This document shows, piece after piece, positions 1 to 8,530 of a stretch of DNA of 64,000 nucleotides (the first letter of the stretch is position 1; each line of letters opens with the position of its first letter). Source of the stretch: Paucimonas sp. (GTDB lineage Bacteria > Pseudomonadota > Gammaproteobacteria > Pseudomonadales > Pseudomonadaceae); NCBI GenBank assembly GCA_031253995.1, contig JAIRVG010000098.1:42353-106352 (forward strand). Reading direction: 5' to 3'. Under the pieces are notes generated by a model, which did not search any database, was not told the DNA's origin, and saw only the letters and a list, made by a program, of their open reading frames with translations. Position numbers and translations under genes: made by a program.

Positions 1-518
1 CTCTTGCCGGCGTTCGGCAGGCCCAGCAGGCCGACGTCGGCCAGGACCTTCATTTCCAGCTTGAGGTCACGCTGGTCGCCCGGCTTGCCCGGGGTGGTCT
101 GGCGTGGCGCACGGTTGGTACTGGACTTGAAGCGGGTGTTGCCCAGGCCGTGCCAGCCGCCTTGGGCGACCATCAGTTTCTGCCCGGCCTTGACCAGGTC
201 GCCGATGATTTCCTGGGTGCTGGCGTCGATCACGGTGGTGCCCACCGGGACGCGCAGGACCAGGTCTTCACCCTTCTTGCCGGTGCAGTCGGTGCTGCCG
301 CCGTTGGCGCCACGCTCGGCCTCGAAATGGCGGGTATAGCGGTAGTCGACCAGGGTGTTGAGGTTTTCGTCGGCAACCATGTACACCGAGCCGCCGTCGC
401 CACCGTCACCGCCGTTGGGACCGCCGTTCTCGATGAACTTTTCGCGGCGGAAGGCCATGCAGCCGTTCCCACCATCACCGGCCTTGACCCGGATCGATAC
501 TTCGTCAACAAACTTCAT
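1..518 (-). CDS. obgE: GTPase Obg/CgtA, N-terminal part (cut by window edge)
   Basis: This is the first ~172 residues of the ribosome-associated GTPase Obg, which acts in late 50S assembly and stress signalling. The protein starts MKFVDEVSIRVKAGDGG and shows the glycine-rich Obg fold (GGNGCMAFRR, GGPNGGDGGDGGSV, GQGGWHGLGN-type segments). It runs into the G domain, and the window ends inside the G1 loop (GLPNAGK). The ATG at 518 is the expected Obg start. It lies downstream of rplU and rpmA on the same strand, the usual rplU-rpmA-obg order, but a terminator-like hairpin lies between rpmA and obg. Truncation is due only to the window edge. Confidence 0.96.
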   Translation of the reverse strand, partial: MKFVDEVSIRVKAGDGGNGCMAFRREKFIENGGPNGGDGGDGGSVYMVADENLNTLVDYRYTRHFEAERGANGGSTDCTGKKGEDLVLRVPVGTTVIDASTQEIIGDLVKAGQKLMVAQGGWHGLGNTRFKSSTNRAPRQTTPGKPGDQRDLKLEMKVLADVGLLGLPNAGK

Positions 519-663
519 TCAAAACCGCCTCTCGTCGGATGGACGAGCTGAGTGACCAGATAACGTAAGGCTCTTGCAAAAATGAGCGCGGCGACTCCCG
601 TCATGCGAATACAGCGCCGGCAGCCCATGCGGACAGCTTTGCAAGAGACTCACTCCAAAAACG

Positions 664-689
664 AAAAAGCCCCGTCGCAAGACAGGGCT
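664..689 (-). terminator. Terminator downstream of rpmA
   Basis: On the minus strand the sequence AGCCCTGTC-TTGC-GACGGGGCT forms a nine-position stem with one mismatch and is followed by a U run (TTTTT). It lies 19 bp after the rpmA stop and before obg, so it may be a partial terminator that lowers obg relative to the ribosomal genes. The hairpin ahead of ettA at 15352-15374 has nearly the same arms. Confidence 0.75.
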
Positions 690-707
690 CTTCCAGCGTG
701 CGCGCGA

Positions 708-965
708 TTACTCGGCGACAACGCTCACGTAACGACGACCGAAGGCGCCTTTTACTTCGAACTTGATCTTACCCGCGATCTTGGCGAACAGGGTGTGATC
801 CTTGCCCATGCCAACGCCGTAGCCAGCGTGGAATTGGGTGCCGCGTTGGCGGACGATGATGTTGCCTGGAACGATAGCCTGGCCGCCATACATCTTCACG
901 CCAAGGCGTTTGGCTTCTGAGTCGCGACCGTTACGGGTACTACCACCAGCTTTTTTGTGTGCCAT
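708..965 (-). CDS. rpmA: 50S ribosomal protein L27
   Basis: An 85-residue protein starting MAHKKAGGSTRNGRDSEAKR, the canonical bacterial L27, whose N-terminal arm reaches the peptidyl transferase centre. Length and sequence are complete (GGQAIVPGNIIVRQRGTQFH is typical). It follows rplU by a short gap on the same strand and the two form an operon. There is no sign of the N-terminal extension that some Firmicutes cleave off. Confidence 0.98.
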   Translation of the reverse strand: MAHKKAGGSTRNGRDSEAKRLGVKMYGGQAIVPGNIIVRQRGTQFHAGYGVGMGKDHTLFAKIAGKIKFEVKGAFGRRYVSVVAE

Positions 966-1001
966 GAGTTCAATTCTCCTGAAGGGGGATTAGGCTGGAA
1001 A

Positions 1002-1316
1002 TTAAGCCTGAATACCGGTGATTTTGATCTCGGTGAACCACTGGCGGTGGCCCATGCGCTTCATGTGGTGCTTACGGCGGCGGAACTTGATGATGCGCAC
1101 TTTGTCGTGACGACCTTGGGAGATCACTTCAGCAACAACTTTTGCACCAGCAACGACTGGAGCGCCGATGTTCACGTCGTCGCCATTGGCAACCAGCAGA
1201 ACGCGGTCGAAAGTAACGGATTCGCCGGTGGCGACTTCCAGTTTTTCGATTTTCAGGTATTCACCTTCGGCGACTTTGTACTGCTTGCCACCGGTAACAA
1301 TTACTGCGTAAGACAT
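1002..1316 (-). CDS. rplU: 50S ribosomal protein L21
   Basis: A 104-residue protein starting MSYAVIVTGGKQYKV, with the L21 signature region KVRIIKFRRRKHHMKRMGHRQ that binds 23S rRNA. The reading frame is open further upstream, but the family start is the ATG at 1316. It is the first gene of the rplU-rpmA unit. The divergent ispB starts 249 bp away, so the space between holds both promoters. Confidence 0.97.
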   Translation of the reverse strand: MSYAVIVTGGKQYKVAEGEYLKIEKLEVATGESVTFDRVLLVANGDDVNIGAPVVAGAKVVAEVISQGRHDKVRIIKFRRRKHHMKRMGHRQWFTEIKITGIQA

Positions 1317-1565
1317 GGTATTTCTCCGATAATCCTGCTCACCCAGCGCTTTATAGGAAGAGTATTGGCTGGCATGGCTGCATGGGGCTGGAACGGCCCG
1401 GTGCAATTGCGTAAGGCAGGTGCTGCCCAGGAAGTAGGGTGCGCGATTGTACGCAAGCCATCCGGCCCTTGCAAGTGGCGCCCCGGGCCGCCTGGCCGGG
1501 CGCCTTGACAGGCCGGGACCCGCGACCTAGCATGCCGCGCAACCTCTATGGAGCACCTGTGGCCG

Positions 1566-2534
1566 ATGCAACCCCAAGCTTTCTACCGCGCGGTAGCGGA
1601 CGATTTCAGCGCCGTTGACGAGATCATCAAGAAACAGCTGACTTCCCGCGTCCCGCTGGTATCGAAAATCGGCGACTACATTACCTCGGCCGGCGGCAAG
1701 CGTCTGCGCCCGCTGCTGGTGCTGCTCTGCGGCAAGGCCCTGGGCCGTGAAGGCGACGACCTGCGCCTGCTCGCTGCCACCATCGAATTCCTGCACACCG
1801 CCACCCTGCTGCACGACGACGTGGTCGACATGTCCGGCATGCGCCGTGGCCGCTCCACCGCCAACGCCCTGTGGGGCAACGCGCCGAGCGTGCTGGTGGG
1901 CGACTTCCTTTATTCCCGCTCGTTCGAAATGATGGTCGAGCTGGGTTCGATGCCGGTCATGCAGATCCTCTCCAAGGCCACCCGGGTCATTGCCGAGGGC
2001 GAAGTGCTGCAACTGTCGCGGATCCGCGATGCCAGCACCACCGAAGAAATCTACATGGACGTCATCCGCGGCAAGACCGCGATGCTGTTCGAGGCCTCGA
2101 CCCACAGCGCCGCCGCCCTGGCCAACGCCAGCGACGAGCAGCGCGAGGCCCTGCGCACCTTCGGCGACCATCTGGGCGTGGCTTTCCAGCTGGTCGACGA
2201 CCTGCTGGACTACAAGGGCGACGCGCAGACCCTGGGCAAGAACGTCGGCGACGACCTTGCCGAAGGCAAGCCGACCCTGCCGCTGATCTACACCATGCGC
2301 GAAGGCACCCCGGAACAGGCTGCCCTGGTCCGCCAGGCCATCCAGAAAGGCGGGATCGAAGACCTGGAACGCATCCGCGAAGCCGTGGAAGCCTCCGGCT
2401 CGCTGGACTACACCGCCAACCTGGCCCGCGACTACGTGGCCCGCGCCATCGCCTGCCTGGAAGTGCTGCCGGCCAGCGAATACCGCGATGCGCTGGTGGA
2501 ACTCAGCGAATTCGCCGTCGCCCGCACCCACTGA
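1566..2534 (+). CDS. ispB: Polyprenyl (octaprenyl-type) diphosphate synthase
   Basis: Trans-isoprenyl diphosphate synthase of 322 residues that builds the side chain of ubiquinone by adding isopentenyl units to an allylic diphosphate. Both aspartate-rich Mg-binding motifs are visible: LHDDVVDMSGMRRG (first, DDxxD) and DDLLDYKGD (second), together with the GGKRLRP substrate motif. I chose the internal ATG (MQPQAFYRAVADDF) over an in-frame ATG 18 bp upstream because pseudomonad homologues begin there. It is divergent from rplU, an arrangement common in gammaproteobacteria. A terminator hairpin follows the stop. Confidence 0.95.
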   Translation: MQPQAFYRAVADDFSAVDEIIKKQLTSRVPLVSKIGDYITSAGGKRLRPLLVLLCGKALGREGDDLRLLAATIEFLHTATLLHDDVVDMSGMRRGRSTANALWGNAPSVLVGDFLYSRSFEMMVELGSMPVMQILSKATRVIAEGEVLQLSRIRDASTTEEIYMDVIRGKTAMLFEASTHSAAALANASDEQREALRTFGDHLGVAFQLVDDLLDYKGDAQTLGKNVGDDLAEGKPTLPLIYTMREGTPEQAALVRQAIQKGGIEDLERIREAVEASGSLDYTANLARDYVARAIACLEVLPASEYRDALVELSEFAVARTH

Positions 2535-2544
2535 TCCCCTCCCC

Positions 2545-2572
2545 GGCCCGCTGCTCTGCGGGCCTGCTTTTC
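2545..2572 (+). terminator. Terminator of ispB
   Basis: A seven-bp GC stem (GGCCCGC / GCGGGCC) with a six-base loop, followed by TGCTTTT, starting 10 bp after the ispB stop. Confidence 0.8.
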
Positions 2573-2633
2573 CTCTGTCAGGCAAAACCCTATACAATGT
2601 GGGTTTTCTGCACGCACGACCCGAGGAAACTTA

Positions 2634-2975
2634 GTGAGCACCTTGCCACCCTGCCCCAAATGCAACTCCGAATACACCTATGAAGACGGCGCTCAACTGA
2701 TCTGCCCCGAGTGCGCCCACGAGTGGTCGGTCAACGGCGAAGCCGAGGCGGCCAATGACGACGTGGTCAAGAAGGACGCAGTGGGCAACGTCCTGCAGGA
2801 CGGCGACACCATCACCGTGATCAAGGACCTGAAGGTCAAGGGCACCTCGCTGGTGGTCAAGGTCGGCACCAAGGTCAAGAACATCCGCCTGTGCGATGGC
2901 GACCACGACATCGACTGCAAGATCGACGGCATCGGCCCGATGAAGCTGAAATCGGAGTTCGTCCGCAAGGTCTGA
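2634..2975 (+). CDS. yjdM: YjdM/PhnA-type zinc-ribbon protein
   Basis: A 113-residue cytoplasmic protein with an N-terminal zinc ribbon (CPKC near residue 8 and CPEC near residue 25) and a C-terminal beta-rich YjdM domain (NVLQDGDTITVIKDLKVKG). The family was once called PhnA, but a role in phosphonate breakdown is not established and its function is unknown. The start codon is GTG at 2634, which gives MSTLPPCPKC. A sigma70-like -10 (TATACAAT) lies about 40 bp upstream, so it is probably transcribed on its own. Confidence 0.9.
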   Translation: MSTLPPCPKCNSEYTYEDGAQLICPECAHEWSVNGEAEAANDDVVKKDAVGNVLQDGDTITVIKDLKVKGTSLVVKVGTKVKNIRLCDGDHDIDCKIDGIGPMKLKSEFVRKV

Positions 2976-3062
2976 CCCCCGCCTTTTCCAGGTGCGCCCT
3001 GCGACACGGGCGCGCACCTCGGCAGAAAATGCAAATTATTCCCAATTGTCACTTGCTATCCT

Positions 3063-3081
3063 GATAATAAGAATTATTCTC
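3063..3081 (+). promoter_or_regulatory. Fur box before the gene at 3108
   Basis: GATAATAAGAATTATTCTC matches the 19-bp Fur consensus GATAATGATAATCATTATC at 15 of 19 positions. It overlaps the likely -10 of a promoter whose -35 is TTGTCA (3046-3051), so Fur-Fe would block RNA polymerase directly. Confidence 0.8.
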
Positions 3082-3107
3082 ACTGAACGCTTTCAAGGAG
3101 AATAGCC

Positions 3108-3356
3108 ATGACTTATCTGATCGACGCCTGGCTTGACCGCCCGCAACCTTACCTGCGCATCCTTCACCGCGAGACCGGCGAAGTCTGTGCCGTGCTCGAA
3201 CAAGCGGCACTGGACGAACTGCGCGACCAGGGTGACCTGGACCTGAACGGATTGAATTCGAGTGAGCCGATCGTGCTCAAGGAACTGGTGAGGAACCTGT
3301 TCCTGTTCTGTTACGCCCGGGCGTTGCGCCCGAACACGCCGCATGCGGGGTTCTAG
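3108..3356 (+). CDS. Small conserved pseudomonad protein, iron-regulated (PA4570-like)
   Basis: An 82-residue soluble protein of unknown function, starting MTYLIDAWLDRPQPYLRILH. It has no signal peptide, no metal-binding cysteine cluster and no membrane segment; I see only a mixed alpha/beta pattern with a hydrophobic C-terminal stretch (NLFLFCYARAL). From memory it resembles the small PA4570 protein of P. aeruginosa, which is induced by iron limitation. The strong Fur box directly upstream fits that. The ribosome binding site AAGGAGAA lies close to the ATG. Probably monocistronic. Confidence 0.8.
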   Translation: MTYLIDAWLDRPQPYLRILHRETGEVCAVLEQAALDELRDQGDLDLNGLNSSEPIVLKELVRNLFLFCYARALRPNTPHAGF

Positions 3357-3362
3357 CTGATT

Positions 3363-3547
3363 CCTGTGTTGTTCTTCAGGGCCCCATCGCTGGCAAGCCA
3401 GCTCCCACAGGTTCAGCGGTGCACGCGATCCCTGTGTTGTTCTTCAAGGCCTCATCGCTGGCAAGCCAGCTCCCACAGGTTCAGCGGTGCACGCGATCCC
3501 TGTGTTGTTCTTCAGGGCCTCATCGCTGGCAAGCCAGCGATGAGGCC
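3363..3547. repeat. 68-bp tandem repeat built on REP elements
   Basis: A unit beginning CCTGTGTTGTTCTTCA starts at 3363, 3431 and 3499, giving an exact 68-bp period for two full copies and a partial third. Each unit holds one REP core (CATCGCTGGCAAGCCAGC, mostly followed by TCCCACAG) and a linker containing GCGGTGCACGCGATC. The last copy ends in a near-perfect 32-bp palindrome (3516-3547, 15-bp arms). It may also act as a transcription end for fklB, which converges on it. Confidence 0.9.
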
Positions 3548-3587
3548 CGGGAGAGCAAAGAAGATCCTTGCCCTCTGGCCAGAAGCC

Positions 3588-4205
3588 TTACAGAACGTCC
3601 AGCAGCTCGACGTCGAACACCAGCACGCTGTGCGGCGGGATGCTGCCGACGCCTTGCGCGCCGTAGGCCAGCTCGCTCGGCACGTACAGGCGCCATTTAC
3701 TGCCGGCGTTCATCAGTTGCAGGGCCTCGGTCCAGCCGGCGATCACGCCACCAACCGGGAATTCGGCAGGCTGGCCACGATCGTAGGAGCTGTCGAAGAC
3801 AGTGCCGTCGATCAGGGTGCCGTGGTAGTGGGTGCGCACGCTGTCTTCACGGGTCGGCTTGGCGCCTTCGCCGGCGGTCAGCACTTCGAACTGCAGGCCG
3901 GAAGCCAGGGTGGTGATGCCTTCGCGCTTGGCGTTCTCGACCAGGAATTCCTTGCCGGCAGCAGCAGCGGCTTCAGCCTTGGCAGCCTGCTCGGCCTGCA
4001 TGACTTCACGGATGACCTTGAAGCTGGCCGACAGGTCGGCTTCGCTGACACGGCTCTCGGCGCCATTGAAGGCGTCGGTCAGGCCGGCCAGGATGGCTTC
4101 CAGGCTCACGCCCGGTGGCGGGTTGTCGCGCAGTTGACCGCCCAGTTGGCGGCCGATGCCGTAGCTGACGCGGGATTCGTCGGTGGACAGGTTGAGTTCG
4201 GACAT
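3588..4205 (-). CDS. fklB: FKBP-type peptidyl-prolyl isomerase, FklB/FKBP22 type
   Basis: A 205-residue cytoplasmic prolyl isomerase that catalyses cis-trans isomerisation in protein folding. Residues ~1-90 form the helical dimerisation domain with a long alanine- and glutamate-rich helix (EQAAKAEAAAAAGKEF). Residues ~100-205 form the FKBP domain with the usual markers GTVFDSSYDRGQP, FPVGGVIAGWTEAL and VFDVELLDVL. There is no signal peptide, which favours FklB over periplasmic FkpA. It is a single gene with its own start at 4205. Confidence 0.93.
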   Translation of the reverse strand: MSELNLSTDESRVSYGIGRQLGGQLRDNPPPGVSLEAILAGLTDAFNGAESRVSEADLSASFKVIREVMQAEQAAKAEAAAAAGKEFLVENAKREGITTLASGLQFEVLTAGEGAKPTREDSVRTHYHGTLIDGTVFDSSYDRGQPAEFPVGGVIAGWTEALQLMNAGSKWRLYVPSELAYGAQGVGSIPPHSVLVFDVELLDVL

Positions 4206-4292
4206 TGATCTACTCCGCAGCAGGGCGCACTGACGACCGCGCCCTTCATGAAAAGGGCGAGCAGCCTAGCACACTGCGGCGAAGCGCATCAG

Positions 4293-4598
4293 CTACCTGG
4301 CGGAACGACTGGACACCGGCAGCTTGAGGTCTTCCTCGGGAACGTCGGGCATGCCGCACATTTCGTCCTGCACCGACCAGTGCACCAGGTGCAGCGGCAG
4401 CTTCGGCAGGCCGTCCAGCAGATGGTGCGCCTCCTCCACCGAATGCACTTTCAGGCGCCCGCCACGGGCGTCGGTCAGGGCATGGGCGTGTCCGTGGGCG
4501 CGGGCTTCCAGCAGGAAGTCGCCGCCTTCGATGGCGATCAGGTTGATCTCCTGGATATGGCCCGTGCGGGCCTGGGCGTTCAGTTCGTGCAGGTTCAT
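4293..4598 (-). CDS. DUF6482-type hypothetical protein
   Basis: A 101-residue soluble protein starting MNLHELNAQARTGHIQEINL, rich in histidine (ARAHGHAHAL, LPLHLVHW), with a single cysteine in a conserved-looking QDEMCGM segment near the C terminus. I assign it tentatively from memory to the DUF6482 family, which is common in pseudomonads and has no known function. The cluster of histidines with the cysteine could bind a metal, but that is inference. Confidence 0.65.
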   Translation of the reverse strand: MNLHELNAQARTGHIQEINLIAIEGGDFLLEARAHGHAHALTDARGGRLKVHSVEEAHHLLDGLPKLPLHLVHWSVQDEMCGMPDVPEEDLKLPVSSRSAR

Positions 4599-4679
4599 GA
4601 CAGTACCTCGCAGCGGGAACAGTCGAGCGTCAGTTCATTTTTTGTACAGCCCCGCACAAAGCACAAGGCAGAAACGCAA

Positions 4680-4709
4680 CCGCCCGTCCGTTTGGCAACG
4701 GACGGGCGG
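4680..4709. terminator. Hairpin downstream of the YqhA gene
   Basis: A perfect 11-bp stem CCGCCCGTCCG / CGGACGGGCGG with loop TTTGGCAA. It lies 25 bp after the stop of the minus-strand yqhA gene and before the DUF6482 gene. The U tract on the minus strand is weak. Confidence 0.65.
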
Positions 4710-4734
4710 TCGATGACGCGGGCGCAGACGCCGA

Positions 4735-5223
4735 TCAGTGCTTGGTCAGCTTGTCCAGGTAGCCCATGGCGAAGGCCGAGACCACGAAGGTCATGTGGAT
4801 GATCACGTACCACATCAGGTATTGCGTCGAGATGTTCTGAGCATCCATGAACACCCGCAGCAGGTGGATCGAGGAAATCGCCACGATCGACGCCGCAACC
4901 TTCATCTTCAGCGACGAGGAGTCCATCTTGCCCAGCCAGTTGAGCTTTTCCTTGTCTTCGTCGATGTCCAGTTGCGAGACGAAGTTCTCGTAGCCGGAGA
5001 TCATCACCATCACCAGCAGGCCACCCACCAGGGCCATGTCGATCAGCGACAGGATCACCAGGATCAGGTCGGCCTCGGCCAGGCTGAAGATGTTCGGCAG
5101 GACGTGGAAGATTTCCTGGAAGAACTTCAGCGCCAGCGCCAGCAAGCCCAGCGACAATCCAAAGTAGATCGGTGCGAGCAGCCAGCGCGAGGCGTACATC
5201 GCATTTTCGATAAAGCGTTCCAT
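4735..5223 (-). CDS. yqhA: YqhA family inner-membrane protein (UPF0114, TIGR00645)
   Basis: A 162-residue integral membrane protein with three to four hydrophobic segments (about residues 13-34, 53-76, 108-124 and 136-156). It matches the UPF0114/YqhA family in its start MERFIENAMYASRWLLAPIYFGLSL and the SGYENFVS motif. The molecular function is unknown. The start at 5223 is the family start; the frame is open much further upstream, but that part looks like non-coding GC-rich sequence. Confidence 0.9.
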   Translation of the reverse strand: MERFIENAMYASRWLLAPIYFGLSLGLLALALKFFQEIFHVLPNIFSLAEADLILVILSLIDMALVGGLLVMVMISGYENFVSQLDIDEDKEKLNWLGKMDSSSLKMKVAASIVAISSIHLLRVFMDAQNISTQYLMWYVIIHMTFVVSAFAMGYLDKLTKH

Positions 5224-5338
5224 TGAGCTAGTCACCTGAAGGCGGGGAAAATCGGGCGGGAGTATATCAGCCGAATGTGTAGGAAAAAGCCTGCGGTGCG
5301 CGGTCGCAGGCCGGTAAGCCTTGGGAAAGGCTGCGCTT

Positions 5339-5647
5339 TCAGTGATGAACGTGCCCGTTGACCCGCCGCAGTTGAGCCTGCAGGTGCACGCTCCAGATCT
5401 GTGGATCGTCGGCCAGTTGGTAGCCGTGCAGGGTAAGGCTGTCGACGATGGCGTCGAGCACCGACTCGGCGACGGAGGGGCCGTGGAACGGGCCCTGGGC
5501 CTTGATTGCGGAAGGTTGTTCGCCAGCCATGCCGGCGGCGAAAAGAAGTGTCCACATGCCGGTATCGCCGGCCAGCGGACGTATGCTGCACTCAATGCGG
5601 GTGACCAGACCCAGGCATTGGCGGGTGAGGCTGAGGCTGCGCGGCAT
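5339..5647 (-). CDS. Conserved hypothetical protein
   Basis: A 102-residue protein starting MPRSLSLTRQCLGLVTRIECSIRPLAGDTGMW. I do not recognise a domain. The sequence looks soluble, with a small-residue-rich centre (TLLFAAGMAGEQP) and a C-terminal half ending in the HLQAQLRRVNGHVHH segment. It sits between yqhA and the Lon-like protease gene on the same strand, an order I recall as conserved in Pseudomonas. Coding is supported by its conserved position and codon usage, not by a functional motif. Confidence 0.6.
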   Translation of the reverse strand: MPRSLSLTRQCLGLVTRIECSIRPLAGDTGMWTLLFAAGMAGEQPSAIKAQGPFHGPSVAESVLDAIVDSLTLHGYQLADDPQIWSVHLQAQLRRVNGHVHH

Positions 5648-5815
5648 GGCGACGACCCTCGGAAGAATCTCGTTCAGCCTTCGAACAAGGCTGTTTCCAT
5701 CCTGTACCGACGACTATCCATGCTTTGAAGAATAGAAGAAATCCCGGCAGCACAAGCGACCGGCGGCAAGCGGGCGCCGAATGGTAGTGCCATCACGACG
5801 CCCGCCAGTATCCCG

Positions 5816-8254
5816 TCAGGCCGGTTTTACCTCGGCAAGTGCCTGTTCGGCCTGCTCTTTCTCGGCTTCCTTGAGGTCTTCCTCGCTGATCATCTCGGCG
5901 ATCACCCGCAGCCGCTCCACCACCCGGGCGTTGACGCTGCCGGCCGGGAACTGGCCATCGGCGTCCGGTGCACCGGCAGGCTCGCCCACCAGCAGGCTCA
6001 GGGCCTCGTCGGCCTGGCTCACCGCGTACACATGGAACTGCCCGGCACGCACCGCCTGCAGCACCCGCTCGTCGAGCATCAGGGTGGAGACGTTGGCCTT
6101 CGGAATGATCGCCCCCTGCTCACCGGTCAGCCCGCGGGCCTCGCAGAGGCGGAAGAAGCCCTCGATCTTCTCGTTGACCCCGCCAACCGCCTGCACCTCG
6201 CCGAACTGGTTGATCGAGCCGGTGATGGCGAAGCATTGCTTGAGCGGGGTCTTGGACAGCGCCGAGATCAGCGTGCAGGCCTCGCCCAGCGAAGCGCTGT
6301 CACCGTCGACATAGCCGTAGGACTGCTCCAGGGCGATGCTCGCGGAAATCGCCAGGGGGAATTCCTGGGCGTAGCGGCTGCCGAGGTAGCCGGTGAGGAT
6401 CATCACGCCCTTGGAGTGGATCGGCTGGCCAAGGTTGACCTCGCGCTCGATGTCGACGATGCCGCTGCCGCCCGGGTACACCGTGGCGGAAATCCGCGCC
6501 GGTACGCCGAAGGCCGAGTCGCCCACTTCCAGCACGGTCAGGCCGTTGCACTTGCCCACCGCCGCGCCTTCGGTGTCGATCAGGATGATGCCGGCGAGCA
6601 TGTCGTCGAGGATCCGCGCCGAGACCCGCCCGGTGCGGGTGGCCTTGGCCTTGAGCGCGCGCTCGATGTGGCCGACGTCGGTCATCTCGTCGTTGGCCAG
6701 GTGGCGGATGAAATCGGCCTCGCTGACCAGCTGGAACAGGTCGCCGATCCGCGCCGACAGGCGCTTCTGGTTTTCCGCCAGGCGCGCGCTGTAGGTGGCC
6801 AGGCGCGCCACCGCGTCGGCGGTCAGCGGCGCCATGCCTTCCTCGCTGGTGCGGGTCTTCAGGAGCTGGGCGAACTGCTCCAGGCTCTCGTCGTGCATCG
6901 GGATCTCTTCGTCGAAGTCCACCAGCACGCGGAACATCTCCTGGAAGTCCGGATCATGGTCCTGCAGCGCGTAGTAGAGCTGGCGCGCGCCGATGATCAC
7001 GACCTTGACCTGCAGCGGGATCATCTGCGGGGTGAGGGTCACGGTGGCGATGCGGCCCAGTTCGCCCAGCGGCGACTCCATCTTCAGCTTGCGCGACTGC
7101 AGGGCGCGCTTGAGGGCATCCCAGACGAACGGCTCGCCGAGCATCTTCTCCGCTTCGAGGATCAGGAAACCGCCGTTGGCACGGTGCAGCGCACCCGGGC
7201 GCAACTGCCGGTAGTTGGTGTACAGGGCGCCCTGGTCGGTGCTGTATTCGATACGGCCGAACAGGTTGTCGTAGGTCGGGTGCGGCTCGAACACCACCGG
7301 CGCACCACCACTGGCGGAGTGACCCACCACCAGGCTCGGCGAGAGCTGCTCTTCGAGCATCTTGCGGGCCACGGCGTCGACCTTGCTGTCGTCCACCAGT
7401 TGCTCGACGACGGTACGCAGCAGGTGCACCTGCATGGCCTGCAGGTAAGCGCAGACCGCGGCGTTCTCCGAGTATTTTTCCGACAGCGGGCCCAGCAGCG
7501 GCTGCAGGGCCAGGGTGATGGTTTCCTCGTTGAGCTGGCGCAGCTGGTTGTTCGACTCGCGCTTCCACTGCGGCAGGCTGGCCAGTTCCTCGTTGAGGCG
7601 CTCCTCCAGCATCGCGATGTCTTCGTGGAAGCGCTCGCGCTCGGCTTCCGGCAACTGGGCGAACTCGGCTTCGTCGAGGGCCTTGCCATCGCTCATCGGG
7701 GTGAAGGCGACGTTGCTGCTGTCGCGGTACAGCGCCACGTCCTTCTCCAGCGAAGCACGCTCGATCACGTCGAGGGCGCGGTCGTAACGCTGGTTGAAGG
7801 CACGGTCGATGGCGCTCTTCTTCTGCTGGTAGGAAGGGTGTTCGAAGACCGCCGGGAAGGTGACCACCAGGTTGTCGATCAGGTTGCCGATATCGGCGAT
7901 GAAGGTGCTCGCGCTACCCGGCGCCAGCTCCACCGCACGGGGTTCGCGCGGCTCGTCGAAGTTGTTGACGTAGACCCAGTCGGACGGGGTCTGCAGGCGC
8001 TTGCCCTCGGTCTTGAGGTAGCGCTTGACGAAGGAGAAGCGGCCGGTTCCCGGCTCGCCCATGACGAACACGTTGTAGCCCGGACGGGGCATGGCAACAC
8101 CGAACTGCAGGGCCTCTACGGCACGTTCCTGGCCCAGCACACCGCGAAATGGCTCCAGATCATTGGTTGTGGAAAAGGCGAACTGTTCAGCGGAAAACGG
8201 CCGGGTCAGGGCTTCTGGCGCAAGACGCAGGCTCGCAGCGACAGGATCGGGCAT
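5816..8254 (-). CDS. Lon-like ATP-dependent protease (LonB/AAA S16 type)
   Basis: An 812-residue AAA+ protease-type protein. The N-terminal half contains a P-loop-like segment GEPGTGRFSF in which the usual lysine is arginine. A second nucleotide-binding-like region (GGFLILEAEKML, then sensor-like segments) follows. The C-terminal S16 peptidase domain has the catalytic dyad Ser653 (GDSASLGE) and Lys696 (NEKIEGFF). They are 43 residues apart, the same spacing as Ser679 and Lys722 in E. coli Lon. It lacks the classical Lon N domain, so it belongs to the YcbZ/LonB-like branch whose substrates are poorly known. The degenerate first P-loop may limit ATP binding there. It is monocistronic and divergent from the DUF3015 gene. 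Confidence 0.9.
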   Translation of the reverse strand: MPDPVAASLRLAPEALTRPFSAEQFAFSTTNDLEPFRGVLGQERAVEALQFGVAMPRPGYNVFVMGEPGTGRFSFVKRYLKTEGKRLQTPSDWVYVNNFDEPREPRAVELAPGSASTFIADIGNLIDNLVVTFPAVFEHPSYQQKKSAIDRAFNQRYDRALDVIERASLEKDVALYRDSSNVAFTPMSDGKALDEAEFAQLPEAERERFHEDIAMLEERLNEELASLPQWKRESNNQLRQLNEETITLALQPLLGPLSEKYSENAAVCAYLQAMQVHLLRTVVEQLVDDSKVDAVARKMLEEQLSPSLVVGHSASGGAPVVFEPHPTYDNLFGRIEYSTDQGALYTNYRQLRPGALHRANGGFLILEAEKMLGEPFVWDALKRALQSRKLKMESPLGELGRIATVTLTPQMIPLQVKVVIIGARQLYYALQDHDPDFQEMFRVLVDFDEEIPMHDESLEQFAQLLKTRTSEEGMAPLTADAVARLATYSARLAENQKRLSARIGDLFQLVSEADFIRHLANDEMTDVGHIERALKAKATRTGRVSARILDDMLAGIILIDTEGAAVGKCNGLTVLEVGDSAFGVPARISATVYPGGSGIVDIEREVNLGQPIHSKGVMILTGYLGSRYAQEFPLAISASIALEQSYGYVDGDSASLGEACTLISALSKTPLKQCFAITGSINQFGEVQAVGGVNEKIEGFFRLCEARGLTGEQGAIIPKANVSTLMLDERVLQAVRAGQFHVYAVSQADEALSLLVGEPAGAPDADGQFPAGSVNARVVERLRVIAEMISEEDLKEAEKEQAEQALAEVKPA

Positions 8255-8530
8255 CGGGTTTCCTTACTTCGGCGGGGCAGATGCGGGCATTCTGGCGCCG
8301 CCTACAGCCGCCTTGCAAGGCTCTTGGTGCATTTGCCTGCAAGCGTCCAAAACGTGATGAGACACCCGTGTTAAAGCAATATTTCGCAATTAACAACGGA
8401 ACCGCCAGATCGTGCCTAAACTCAAACACTGCGCGGCCGGGTAGATAACCGGACCCGATCCGGCAGTCCCCCTCCAGGCACGCCGGACAACCCTGACCTT
8501 TGGTTTGCAAATCAAAAAGAGAACAAAGCT

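Noticed and set aside
3363..3547. Direct repeats that could suggest a CRISPR array
   Set aside because: The 68-bp units are contiguous with no unique spacers, contain the REP palindrome found all over the window, and have no cas genes nearby.
6032..8374. 780-codon open frame opposite the Lon-like gene
   Set aside because: Same effect: long antisense frame with histidine-, glutamine- and arginine-rich low-complexity protein, while the sense frame has the Ser-Lys protease dyad.
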